Shown: in pieces, positions 31,024 to 39,816 of the stretch
Layout: every line of letters starts with the position of its first letter
Position numbering within the stretch: the first letter of the stretch is position 1
Source: Shewanella glacialipiscicola
GTDB taxonomy: Bacteria > Pseudomonadota > Gammaproteobacteria > Enterobacterales > Shewanellaceae
Reading direction: 5' to 3'
Assembly: GCF_023283485.1 (NCBI RefSeq)
Contig: NZ_JAKILU010000026.1
Location: 1 to 51,195 of the forward strand
Length of the DNA stretch: 51,195 nucleotides
The notes under the pieces: generated by a model
The model's input: the letters and a program-made list of their open reading frames with translations, nothing else
The model's database searches: none
What the model was told of the DNA's origin: nothing
Made by a program: the position numbers and the translations under genes

Positions 31024-31314
31024 TTATGCTGTTATGGGCGGAGCACGACTATTAAAGAAACGACTAAAAGGTCGTTTAAAGGAAATGGCTTGGAACTCAA
31101 CCGAGATATAACTCTGCTGAGCCAGTGGAAAATAAAAGGAAGTACTGGTTATCGCATCTTGCAACTGGTGCTGATGTAAGCACAGCGAACAATGGGACTT
31201 AGGGTCTTCATTAGCATGGGAAATACTGTGAACAGCAATGGTCACAGACAATAGCACCAACATGGCGGCAAGCCATATCGCTAGGGTGCGTCTTGTTTGT
31301 ATCACACTATTCAA
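31024..31314 (-). CDS. small membrane-anchored protein with CxxC, DUF2946/DUF2607-like
   Basis: About 96 residues from TTG 31314 (GAGG nine bases upstream; the frame is open to 31362). One hydrophobic helix (TLAIWLAAMLVLLSVTIAV) is followed by a His/Cys cluster, HSISHANEDPKSHCSLCLHQHQ, and the C-terminal RAPP motif. Short proteins of this build often sit beside TonB receptor or copper genes and are annotated DUF2946 or DUF2607; I assign the family only by pattern. The Cys and His residues could bind a metal. It lies 85 bp upstream of the receptor gene on the same strand. Confidence 0.6.
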   Translation of the reverse strand: MNSVIQTRRTLAIWLAAMLVLLSVTIAVHSISHANEDPKSHCSLCLHQHQLQDAITSTSFYFPLAQQSYISVEFQAISFKRPFSRFFNSRAPPITA

Positions 31315-31492
31315 ACCATACTTCCTCAACTCATTTGGCAGGCGATTGTATGTTAAGCACAACTAAAGTTGCAAACCGATTTACCTAAGCCGTAGGGCTT
31401 AAATGTTACAAGAAGTATCAATGGGTTGTGAGATAAGCTGATAACTACGATAAATAGGAATAGTGCAGAATACATTGAAGCTAAATGACAGG

Positions 31493-31531
31493 TAAAATAA
31501 AACGGCTCGCATATTTCTATGCAAGCCGTTG
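31493..31531 (-). terminator. terminator of tRNA-Trp
   Basis: On the minus strand an AACGGCTTGCATA arm pairs with TATGCGAGCCGTT around a GAAA loop with one mismatch, and a TTATTTT tract follows. It lies 8 bases beyond the tRNA 3' end. Confidence 0.85.
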
Positions 31532-31538
31532 TTTTATT

Positions 31539-31615
31539 TGGCAGGGGTGGGGAGACTCGAACTCACAACATGCGGTTTTGGAGACCGCCGCTCTACCAAT
31601 TGGAGCTACACCCCT
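31539..31615 (-). tRNA. tRNA-Trp (anticodon CCA)
   Basis: The minus strand begins AGGGGTGTAGCTC, has the anticodon loop CTCCAAA, the T-arm GAGTTCGAGTCTC and encoded GCCA. It is 77 nt long. The gene stands alone with its own promoter and terminator. Confidence 0.96.
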
Positions 31616-31628
31616 GTTGACGAGACGC

Positions 31629-31657
31629 ATTATGCAAAAATCACCTGCAAAGGTAAA
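31629..31657 (-). promoter_or_regulatory. promoter of tRNA-Trp
   Basis: On the minus strand TTTACC (31657-31652) and CATAAT (31634-31629) are 17 bp apart, followed by a GCGTCTC discriminator. The spacing and -10 equal those of the tRNA operon promoter at 1094-1122. Confidence 0.75.
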
Positions 31658-31778
31658 GTACTTTTTAAGACAAAACTCATTAACTGAAGGTTTTTCAAAC
31701 AAGTTAGGCCATGACTGTTGATTTAACTGCCATTGAGATTAAAAAGCCGACATTTAAAGTATGCTATATCTCAGTGGC

Positions 31779-31801
31779 AGCGGCTCTTAATGAGAGCCGC
31801 T
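31779..31801 (+). other. hairpin in the tRNA-Trp / SEC-C gene intergenic region
   Basis: AGCGGCTCT and AGAGCCGCT form a perfect 9-bp stem with a 5-base loop, followed by TTTCCC. It resembles a weak terminator, but no plus-strand gene ends before it. The region 31658-31953 also holds the 12-bp palindrome AAATGCGCATTT at 31854-31865. No gene is seen here. Confidence 0.5.
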
Positions 31802-31953
31802 TTCCCTCGATAGATTGTACAAATCAGGTCTTCTTCGTCAGTTTAGCGACTAAAAATGCGCATTTATCGAAAAAAATGCTGAGTTAGATTTATAACATTG
31901 ACGTTTTATAGTATAAGCATCATCAATTTCATACACAGCTCGACGGAACCATC

Positions 31954-32292
31954 ATGTCTGACAAATTTTTCTTTAAAGGCCGTAAAACGCCTAAGCCAAA
32001 ACACGAAAGTTTTGGCTATAACACTAAGCGTGCCGCTAAACCGGGTACTGAAGCGTTACCACTGCAGTTAATTGTTGCTGATGAAGCACGTAAACTCGAA
32101 GTAGCCGCCATTGTTGCCGAACATCAATTATTCGCCAATATCGAAGTCAATGCCGATGTAGCTGAAGATATCCTTGAGTTAGAAGGATTACTGAATAAGC
32201 CTAAAGCGATGACGGTTGAGAAAAAACCAAACCGTAATGAGCTATGCGCTTGTGGTAGTGGTCAAAAATTCAAGAAGTGCTGCGGCAAGTAA
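31954..32292 (+). CDS. SEC-C metal-binding motif protein, PBPRA1643 family
   Basis: 112 residues. The basic N-terminus (MSDKFFFKGRKTPKPKHESF) and C-terminal zinc-binding SEC-C motif (RNELCACGSGQKFKKCCGK) match the small PBPRA1643-type SWIM/SEC-C family of marine gammaproteobacteria. The SEC-C module is the one found at the SecA C-terminus and binds SecB or ribosomes; whether that applies here is unknown. The middle is an alpha/beta stretch with acidic residues. It seems to be transcribed alone. Confidence 0.85.
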   Translation: MSDKFFFKGRKTPKPKHESFGYNTKRAAKPGTEALPLQLIVADEARKLEVAAIVAEHQLFANIEVNADVAEDILELEGLLNKPKAMTVEKKPNRNELCACGSGQKFKKCCGK

Positions 32293-32427
32293 GCGCTTTA
32301 TTCAGCGTAGTCAGTGATAGATACGCTAATCAATATGCCACCACAATAGGGACTTTTACTGTAATGCTTTACTGCAACAGGAATCGCCCCTTTTGTTCTT
32401 TGTTTCGTTTATCCCCTCAAAAGTACG

Positions 32428-33342
32428 TTAATCTTCCAGCTTTGAGATAAAAATTCGCTGCAAGTCATTATTCCATAGCTGAATAATTTTGCGGGTCTTT
32501 TCTTTATTCCAAAAACATTTACCAAATAAAATCAAACCCGCACCTTCTAGATCGCGTTTATCTTCTATTTCAAATTGCGCTAATAATGCTTGTTTTATTC
32601 CATCGATAGGGATACCGATATCTTTACTGTCGGCGGGGTTAAGCCAGCTAACGGCCTTGTCTGTATGGGATATCGTGCCCCAATATAGGTGAGGTTTATT
32701 ATCGAGCGGATCTGCATCGGCAAAATTTACGAATAAATTCTTTGCCCGCCAGCGGTATTTACGATCACTGTCGGTGTATACCCAAAGTTCTGATGCTGCC
32801 AAATCGGTGCCACGCAATAAACTGTGCAGTAACTTTTCAAGCCCTTGGCTAGGCACCCGTGTCTCGATTGTTTGAGCCGCCGTGTTAACTTGATAGCCTG
32901 TTTTCGACTCTTGCACTTGAGCGCCTGCTGGCAATGTAACTGATACTTGTGATGACTCAGATATAGAAGATGACTTAGACGTTGGTGCGGCTTTGTTTGC
33001 CAAAGAATGACGGTGGGACTTGCGACTAAAATCAATCATTAAGGCCTTGGCGTCCACCAGCTGTTGCTGCACTTCGATAGCATCTTGCTCCTCGCGGGAT
33101 TTTTGCGCCGAGGGTTTAAATTCAATGCAGTCGGCTTGGTGATAGCGCGAGCCAAAACAAGCGGCTTTGCCATCCTTTGACGCTTTACGGAAATACGCTT
33201 TACCACCGCACGCAGGACAAATTAGCCATTGCCGTAAACGTTCGATATCATCATCGGGCAATTGTTGAAACTTAAAAACACTGTAAGTGGTTCTCGCTGT
33301 TAAATGATCCTCGGTTTCGAGTTCACAAATGGCATCTAACAT
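32428..33342 (-). CDS. uncharacterised protein with N-terminal zinc ribbon
   Basis: 304 residues from ATG 33342, which has AAGGAG six bases upstream; the frame extends to 33372. Near the N-terminus C42-P-A-C45 and C62...H68...C72 form a likely zinc ribbon (ICPACGGKAYF ... ACFGSRYHQADC), of the kind also seen in CoiA-like and nuclease-associated proteins. A Ser/Lys-rich linker (about 100-150) leads to a C-terminal domain with many aromatic and charged residues (LYWGTISHTDKAVSWLNP, LFGKCFWNKEKTRK). I do not recognise the family. It is the last gene of a minus-strand series with yedI, the exonuclease and the 52-residue protein. Confidence 0.8.
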   Translation of the reverse strand: MLDAICELETEDHLTARTTYSVFKFQQLPDDDIERLRQWLICPACGGKAYFRKASKDGKAACFGSRYHQADCIEFKPSAQKSREEQDAIEVQQQLVDAKALMIDFSRKSHRHSLANKAAPTSKSSSISESSQVSVTLPAGAQVQESKTGYQVNTAAQTIETRVPSQGLEKLLHSLLRGTDLAASELWVYTDSDRKYRWRAKNLFVNFADADPLDNKPHLYWGTISHTDKAVSWLNPADSKDIGIPIDGIKQALLAQFEIEDKRDLEGAGLILFGKCFWNKEKTRKIIQLWNNDLQRIFISKLED

Positions 33343-33389
33343 AGCGTTCTCCTTTATTTTACCTGTTGGCACTGATGATCACAAAATGG

Positions 33390-33548
33390 CTAAGCCCAGG
33401 TATTCACCCCAAGGGGGATCATCGCTAACAGGATCAACATACCTAGCACGCGGTAAATCAAACCTAAGGTACTGGTGCCCTGCGAGCTCATATCCGAGTG
33501 TGATGGCCTGATATTTTCCTTTGCGGCATCTTGGGTTTTGCGCTTCAT
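33390..33548 (-). CDS. 52-residue single-pass membrane protein
   Basis: An ORF below the usual length cut-off. It starts at ATG 33548 with AAGGA six bases upstream and its ATG overlaps the TGA of the exonuclease gene (ATGA), so it is translationally coupled. The N-terminal half is polar and basic (MKRKTQDAAKENIRPSHSD); the C-terminal half is one hydrophobic helix of about 17-20 residues (VLGMLILLAMIPLGV) ending NTWA. No family is known to me. The ribosome site, coupling and clear membrane helix support a real gene. Confidence 0.65.
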   Translation of the reverse strand: MKRKTQDAAKENIRPSHSDMSSQGTSTLGLIYRVLGMLILLAMIPLGVNTWA

Positions 33549-34492
33549 TCAACATCCTTAAAATATTTCGCCAATGGCGCCGCTAGACTCGAAGGGATTA
33601 ACGGCGCGGCATTTGTGGCACTCGATGCATGATAAAAGGGTGTCAGCTGAATGATTAACGCATTGAAACACATGAGCGCAGCTAGGGCATCGGCGGCGGC
33701 ATAATCGATTTGCGCGCCAGATAATGGCACATGTTGCCAATTTGATAGGGTAATTTTTTTCGGCTTATCAAAACGCGTGCCCAGTAAAGTTGCAACTAAC
33801 TGACGGGTGCCCATCTCCTTTTCCGCTCCTAGTTGGGCTAATGCCCAGTTTAAATCTAATTTTGGGGCGACATTAATGCCCCATTGCCGGTTTAGAGCCT
33901 GTGCATCGCTACGTAAACCCACTCCGACTTTGAGTATGTTTTCATCTTCCAATACGGTTTTTAACTGAGTGAATTGCTCACCTAAAATGGCATGTTGAAA
34001 TAAATAACAAGCATCCATTGTTGCGATTTGGATAAGGCTTAAAGGATATTGCACACCACGCTCAAAGCTAGCGCGGGTTTCAGTATCAAAACCCAAGATT
34101 TGCTCAGCCTGTAATCGCGCAACAACTGCATCGAACCCCGATGGCTGCACCACTTCAATGTGGATATGTTGCAATTCAAAGTCCGCTAATGCCACAAGCT
34201 CTGCATCATCGATACGAGTGGTTAAAGCAATACGCTGTTGCAACCATAAATAGGCTAACTTACGCTGCGCTTGCAGCTGTGGGTTAACGTTAACACTGCT
34301 TTTAGTCTTTGCTATACCCTTCTGAGTTTCTAACGCTTCATATTCTATTGATTCTGCCGAAGTATTAAGCTTATCCAGATAAGCAGTGCCTGCCGCATCC
34401 ATTGCCGCAATCAGCCCGTCAGTATCTTTACCAAACTCTTTACGTAACCAAGCCAGCTTACTCGAAGAGATACAGTGCCTCATTAACTTCAT
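33545..34492 (-). CDS. 3'-5' exonuclease, RNase D-like (DEDDy)
   Basis: DEDDy-type exonuclease domain in the C-terminal two-thirds. Exo I is GFDTET, Exo II includes VGVGLRSDAQAL and Exo III is YAAADALAALMCF (Y-x3-D). The N-terminal about 120 residues have no clear domain, and there is no C-terminal HRDC domain as in true RNase D, so WRN-exonuclease-like is a fair description. ATG 34492 is preferred because AAGGAAGGG lies at the right distance; ATG 34516 abuts its AAGGA. The gene ends overlapping the 52-residue ORF. RNA versus DNA substrate is unknown. Confidence 0.85.
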   Translation of the reverse strand: MKLMRHCISSSKLAWLRKEFGKDTDGLIAAMDAAGTAYLDKLNTSAESIEYEALETQKGIAKTKSSVNVNPQLQAQRKLAYLWLQQRIALTTRIDDAELVALADFELQHIHIEVVQPSGFDAVVARLQAEQILGFDTETRASFERGVQYPLSLIQIATMDACYLFQHAILGEQFTQLKTVLEDENILKVGVGLRSDAQALNRQWGINVAPKLDLNWALAQLGAEKEMGTRQLVATLLGTRFDKPKKITLSNWQHVPLSGAQIDYAAADALAALMCFNALIIQLTPFYHASSATNAAPLIPSSLAAPLAKYFKDVE

Positions 34493-34540
34493 CGTCGCCC
34501 TTCCTTGTTCAGCCATTCCTTAATTGCCAATGTTTGTCGC

Positions 34541-35476
34541 TCACTTGCTGCGTAGTTTCTGTATCCCAGTCATCACTGCAAGTGCCACAGCGCCAGCAAG
34601 CACACCAAACAAGCCATTGAGCACAGTGGGCGTCAAGAGGGCAAGCACAGGCCCAACGATATCAACCGCTGCGACGGCTTGTTCAGCATGGTGAATTTGC
34701 TCAGCCACCCAGTGCAAACCATGGGTTAAAATACCACCACCCACCATAAACATGGCTGCGGTGCCGATAATCGTTAAACTTTTCATCAATAAAGGCGCCG
34801 CGCTCAATAAGCCTAAGCCCAGTTTACGGTTCATTTGCGTTAATGCTGAGTCACCTTGACGTTGACTCAGGTACAAGCCCGCATCATCCATTTTTACAAT
34901 CGCCGCCACTAAACCATATACGCCTATAGTCATGATGATCCCGATAACGGACAAGGTGAAAAACTGCGTCGACAGGGATTTGTCCGCCACTATGCCTAAG
35001 GTAATGGCGATAATTTCCGCCGATAATACAAAGTCGGTACGAATCGCCCCTTTGACTTTTTCGGCCTCGTAGGCGGCTAAATCTTTGATGTCGGGTAGCT
35101 CATTCTCTACTTGGGTTTCGTGTTGTTGCTGGCCTTTTCTGTGGCTATAGCTGTGGTTCAGTTTTTCGAACCCTTCGTAACATAAAAACAGTCCACCAAA
35201 CATCAATAACGGCGTCACAGCCCAAGGAATAAAAGCACTAATCAACATGGCTGCGGGCACTAAAATCAACTTATTGCGGAATGACCCCTTGGCCACAGCC
35301 CACACGACGGGCAATTCTCGTTCGGCACTCACGCCTGTCACTTGCTGGGCATTCAGGGCTAAATCATCCCCCAATACGCCTGCGGTTTTCTTTGCCGCTA
35401 CTTTACTCATTACCGCTACATCATCTAAAATCGATGCAATATCGTCGAGTAAGGTTAATAAACTCGCACCTGCCAT
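34541..35476 (-). CDS. yedI: DUF808 family inner-membrane protein YedI
   Basis: 311-residue integral membrane protein closely matching E. coli YedI. The N-terminus (MAGASLLTLLDDIASILDDV), AAKKTAGVLGDDLALNAQQV and FVLSAEIIAITLGIVA segments are family hallmarks, and about six to seven hydrophobic segments follow. Function is not established. It is the first gene of the minus-strand series running to 32428, with 48 bp to the exonuclease gene. Confidence 0.92.
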   Translation of the reverse strand: MAGASLLTLLDDIASILDDVAVMSKVAAKKTAGVLGDDLALNAQQVTGVSAERELPVVWAVAKGSFRNKLILVPAAMLISAFIPWAVTPLLMFGGLFLCYEGFEKLNHSYSHRKGQQQHETQVENELPDIKDLAAYEAEKVKGAIRTDFVLSAEIIAITLGIVADKSLSTQFFTLSVIGIIMTIGVYGLVAAIVKMDDAGLYLSQRQGDSALTQMNRKLGLGLLSAAPLLMKSLTIIGTAAMFMVGGGILTHGLHWVAEQIHHAEQAVAAVDIVGPVLALLTPTVLNGLFGVLAGAVALAVMTGIQKLRSK

Positions 35477-35712
35477 GTTAAATCCCTCTATAAGTCATTC
35501 TGCTTTTCCATAGTAGCTTAGTTAGATTAGTGGCGTATAGCGAAATGCTTTCCAACTTAACTGCTTAAGTTACTTAGATTATTAGTGCTACTTTTATTAT
35601 CAAAAGCGCGGAAGCTAGATCACATCACCGATGTAATAGCGGCACATTTTTGTCGAAAAAGCGTATACTAAGCATAGAATTTTTTACTCATTTGCCGTTA
35701 CAGGATGTCAAC

Positions 35713-36375
35713 ATGACTCAAGATGAAATGAAAAAAGCAGCCGGCTGGGCCGCACTCAAGTACGTTGAAAAAGACAGTATTGTTGGTGTGGGCACAGGTT
35801 CGACTGTGAATCACTTTATTGATGCACTGGCGACCATGAAAGCCGATATCGAAGGCGCAGTCTCTAGCTCTGAAGCTTCAACTCAGAAAATGAAAGCGCT
35901 GGGTATTCCTGTTTACGACTTAAACAGTGTTGATCGTTTATCTGTCTATGTGGACGGTGCCGATGAAATCAACGACCGTATGGATATGATCAAAGGCGGC
36001 GGCGCAGCGTTAACACGCGAGAAAATTGTCGCGGCTGTCGCTGAAAAGTTTATCTGTATCGTTGATAACACCAAGCAAGTCGACATACTAGGCGAATTCC
36101 CACTACCGATTGAAGTCATTCCTATGGCTCGCTCGTACGTGGCGCGCCAGCTTGTTAAGCTGGGTGGTGATCCTGTGTATCGTGAAGGTGTGGTGACGGA
36201 TAACGGCAACGTGATCCTCGACGTTTACAATATGAAGATCCTTAATCCTAAGGAATTAGAAAAACAGATCAATGAGATAGTGGGTGTAGTGACTAACGGT
36301 CTGTTCGCTAATCGTGGCGCCGATGTGTTGTTAGTGGGTACACCTGATGGCGTAAAAACTTTTACTGCCAAATAA
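35713..36375 (+). CDS. rpiA: ribose-5-phosphate isomerase A
   Basis: Interconverts ribose-5-phosphate and ribulose-5-phosphate in the pentose phosphate pathway. Motifs are [14 protein letters not shown] (phosphate binding), DGADEI (catalytic Asp) and [12 protein letters not shown]. The open frame begins at TTG 35650, but ATG 35713 ([22 protein letters not shown] seven bases upstream) gives 220 residues, against 219 in E. coli. It is monocistronic, with a terminator 45 bases later. Confidence 0.97.
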   Translation: MTQDEMKKAAGWAALKYVEKDSIVGVGTGSTVNHFIDALATMKADIEGAVSSSEASTQKMKALGIPVYDLNSVDRLSVYVDGADEINDRMDMIKGGGAALTREKIVAAVAEKFICIVDNTKQVDILGEFPLPIEVIPMARSYVARQLVKLGGDPVYREGVVTDNGNVILDVYNMKILNPKELEKQINEIVGVVTNGLFANRGADVLLVGTPDGVKTFTAK

Positions 36376-36420
36376 GTTCAGCATTAATTATTCCATCACA
36401 GCCATAAGCATTGATGTAAA

Positions 36421-36457
36421 AATGCCAGCCACTTTATACAAGAGGCTGGCATTTTTT
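36421..36457 (+). terminator. terminator of rpiA
   Basis: AATGCCAGCC pairs with GGCTGGCATT across a 13-base loop and a run of six T follows. Confidence 0.9.
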
Positions 36458-36474
36458 ATGGCTCAAGTCTTTTA

Positions 36475-36752
36475 ATACCAATCGTATTAAATATCTGTTC
36501 ATTCAGCGGGAGTTCAACGCGCTTTAGACAAGGCGAAGGCTTGAAGGCATAGTGGTGCTCTGTCGAAAGCCTTAAACGCAGTATAAAGCGCGTTGCCATG
36601 CAGTTAAATCAGCCGCCCTTTGGGAGCCTCACAGGCATCCCACTCCCGTGTTGCATTGACTTAAAAGGGAATAACCATTTCTGCGTCAATGCGCCTCGGA
36701 TTGAAATGCCTGTGAGGCTCTGAACTGATTAGATATTTAATGTGGTTGGTAT
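36475..36752 (+). mobile_element. 278-bp MITE-like element, copy 1
   Basis: Bounded by ATACCAATC... and ...GGTTGGTAT, imperfect terminal inverted repeats that continue as TATTAAATATCT / AGATATTTAATG. Inside are two stem-loop modules: CAACGCGCTTTA (36515-36526) with TAAAGCGCGTTG (36584-36595), enclosing AAGGCTT/AAGCCTT; and GAGCCTCACAGGCAT (36624-36638) with its perfect 15-bp complement (36706-36720), enclosing GCATTGAC/GTCAATGC. It has no coding capacity. A second copy, in reverse, lies at 39526-39803. The ends read ATACC...GGTAT, compatible with insertion at TA. It sits between the 3' ends of rpiA and rlmI. Confidence 0.85.
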
Positions 36753-36782
36753 AAATCCAAGGCCTATAAAAATTCACTTAGG

Positions 36783-38045
<1,263 letters not shown>

Positions 38046-38191
38046 CTAGTACGATTATTCTGCCCATTTCGATTTAAAAGCTCAAATTGACCAATATCAC
38101 CTACTACGCGCGCTAGCGCCTGATTAGCACCACAACCTAAGCATGAACCACTTGATAAATAGCCATAATAATGCCCCAGTATTAGGATGAT

Positions 38192-39448
38192 TTATCGACG
38201 AAGTGCGAGGGCGACCACCACGGGCGCATGATCTGTACTGTAAGCATCACGCTCATACTCAGGTCTAACTAAGTGTCTATCGCAGGTTTGATAATCCACG
38301 ACTTGAGCTAAACTGCGGCCATGGCTGGCATCAAACTCGCTCGATAATAAAATGTAATCCAGCACAGAGCCTTTAGGACCATAGTAATGCGTCGCTGGCC
38401 TGTGCTCTTTATAATAAGCCGTATTCGTATGTAAATTCTCCCTCAAATTCGCCTCAATAAATAACTCGTAGGCATCTTGTAACTGGTATTGAGCGAATAC
38501 GCCGGCCAGTGCGGCGTCAGACAGATGTCCTAATCCTGCGGCCTTAATATCGCCGCTGTGGATACTATCGCCCTGTATTGTCAGTGCATCTAAGGCGCCC
38601 ATCGAGAGACTGTCATTAAAGTCGCCCATCACTATGACGGGATACTTGGACGTTTGTCTGCGTACTAAGATGCCATTAAATAGTAATGCCGCTTCTGCGC
38701 CGCGCTGCATCGTTGACGCCCAGCGACCTAAGGCTTGCTCGGTGAGTAATTGGGTTTCAGCATGCAGTTTTATACAAGAGGCGCTGCCTACCCCCTCATC
38801 TTGCCCTAGAGGTTTCGATTCGAGCGCAAGCCCTGCGCGCTTAGACTTAAAGTGCACCACATAATAGTCACACTTACCGATATACGGCATTTCAACCGTT
38901 GCGCGCAGCACCTTACGACTAAAAGCAAATTCACTCGACAATCCCATCGCCGCCACTAAGTGCGAGTCTGGCTCAACACTGCTCACCTCAATAATGGGAT
39001 AACGTGATGCCAGCGCGACCACAGGGCTACGATAAATGTAATCACTGACCAGCGTTGGCTCATCGATTACGGCAAAATGCACTAGGCCTTGCTCACTGGC
39101 GATGCGCTTTAGTGGTTCTGGGCTAAAGACTTCTTGAAACCCTATGATATCGGGTTGACGGTGCGCTAAAAACTCACTCAGCCATTGGCACTTTTTTTGC
39201 CACTGACCGTGACTATAGATATTTTCAAAATCGTAGTACGCCAAAGGCGGCTCAATAAAGTTAAACAAGTTAATACTGGCAATCTTAATGTTACTGATTG
39301 GAGTGCTATTGATGGAAGTACTGCTTAGCGCGCTGCTAATAGACGTTAAAGACGCGCAGCTTGCCTGAGCCTCGAGCATTGCGCGATGGGGTGATGTGAG
39401 CTCAGTCGGCCGCTCGGTAACGCCTTCTGTCGTGACTTTAGTAGACAT
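38192..39448 (-). CDS. endonuclease/exonuclease/phosphatase (EEP) family protein
   Basis: 418 residues from ATG 39448 (GAGGAG six bases upstream). The EEP fold motifs are visible: ASINLFNF, IIGFQEVFSPEPL with the metal-binding Glu, VMGDFNDSLSMG and YSTDHAPVVVAL with the catalytic Asp-His. The N-terminal about 65 residues are Ser/Thr-rich and low in complexity. No signal peptide or transmembrane helix is clear. The substrate (nucleic acid, phosphoinositide or other phosphodiester) cannot be told. The TGGTATAAT box at 39523-39531, formed at the MITE-like junction, is the best promoter candidate. Confidence 0.85.
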   Translation of the reverse strand: MSTKVTTEGVTERPTELTSPHRAMLEAQASCASLTSISSALSSTSINSTPISNIKIASINLFNFIEPPLAYYDFENIYSHGQWQKKCQWLSEFLAHRQPDIIGFQEVFSPEPLKRIASEQGLVHFAVIDEPTLVSDYIYRSPVVALASRYPIIEVSSVEPDSHLVAAMGLSSEFAFSRKVLRATVEMPYIGKCDYYVVHFKSKRAGLALESKPLGQDEGVGSASCIKLHAETQLLTEQALGRWASTMQRGAEAALLFNGILVRRQTSKYPVIVMGDFNDSLSMGALDALTIQGDSIHSGDIKAAGLGHLSDAALAGVFAQYQLQDAYELFIEANLRENLHTNTAYYKEHRPATHYYGPKGSVLDYILLSSEFDASHGRSLAQVVDYQTCDRHLVRPEYERDAYSTDHAPVVVALALRR

Positions 39449-39522
39449 AGTCGGCTCCTCAAATAACATTTAATAAAAATACTGGCATCGTAAACTATCG
39501 CAACGAAAATCCAAGCGTTTAC

Positions 39523-39531
39523 ATTATACCA
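39523..39531 (-). promoter_or_regulatory. extended -10 promoter created at the MITE-like element end
   Basis: On the minus strand TGGTATAAT is a perfect TGn-TATAAT extended -10. TTGGTAT belongs to the element end and the final AAT to the flanking DNA. The expected start is near 39516, giving a leader of about 67 nt to the EEP-family ATG. No good -35 is present (GATTAG at 17 bp), which extended -10 promoters can tolerate. Confidence 0.5.
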
Positions 39532-39803
39532 ATCACATTAAATATCTAATCAGTTCAGAGCCTCACAGGTATTTCAATCCGAGGCGCATTGACGCAGAAA
39601 TGGTTATTCCCTTTTAAGTCAATGCAACGCGGGAGTGGGATGCCTGTGAGGCTCCCAAAGGGCGGCTGATTTAACTGCATGGCAACGCGCTTTATACTGC
39701 GTTTAAGGCTTTCGACAGAGCACCACTATGCCTTCAAGCCTTCGCCTTGTCTAAAGCGCGTTGAACTCCCGCTGAATGAACAGATATTTAATACGACTGG
39801 TAT
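39526..39803 (-). mobile_element. 278-bp MITE-like element, copy 2
   Basis: The reverse complement matches copy 1 (36475-36752) over the full 278 bp with four substitutions and no indels. One change lies in the 15-bp stem (ATGCC to ATACC), one is near the middle of the element and two are near the ends. It lies 14 bp from the 3' end of the pseudouridine synthase gene and 77 bp upstream of the EEP-family start. With copy 1 it forms a 3.3-kb inverted pair around rlmI and the EEP gene. Confidence 0.85.
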
Positions 39804-39816
39804 TACTCGTACAAGC

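Noticed and set aside
31560..31615. Frames overlapping tRNA-Trp as coding
   Set aside because: They cover an intact tRNA with its own promoter and terminator.
36475..36752. Considered as two separate terminators or REP sequences rather than one element
   Set aside because: End-to-end 278-bp match with the second copy, including the terminal repeats, shows one unit.
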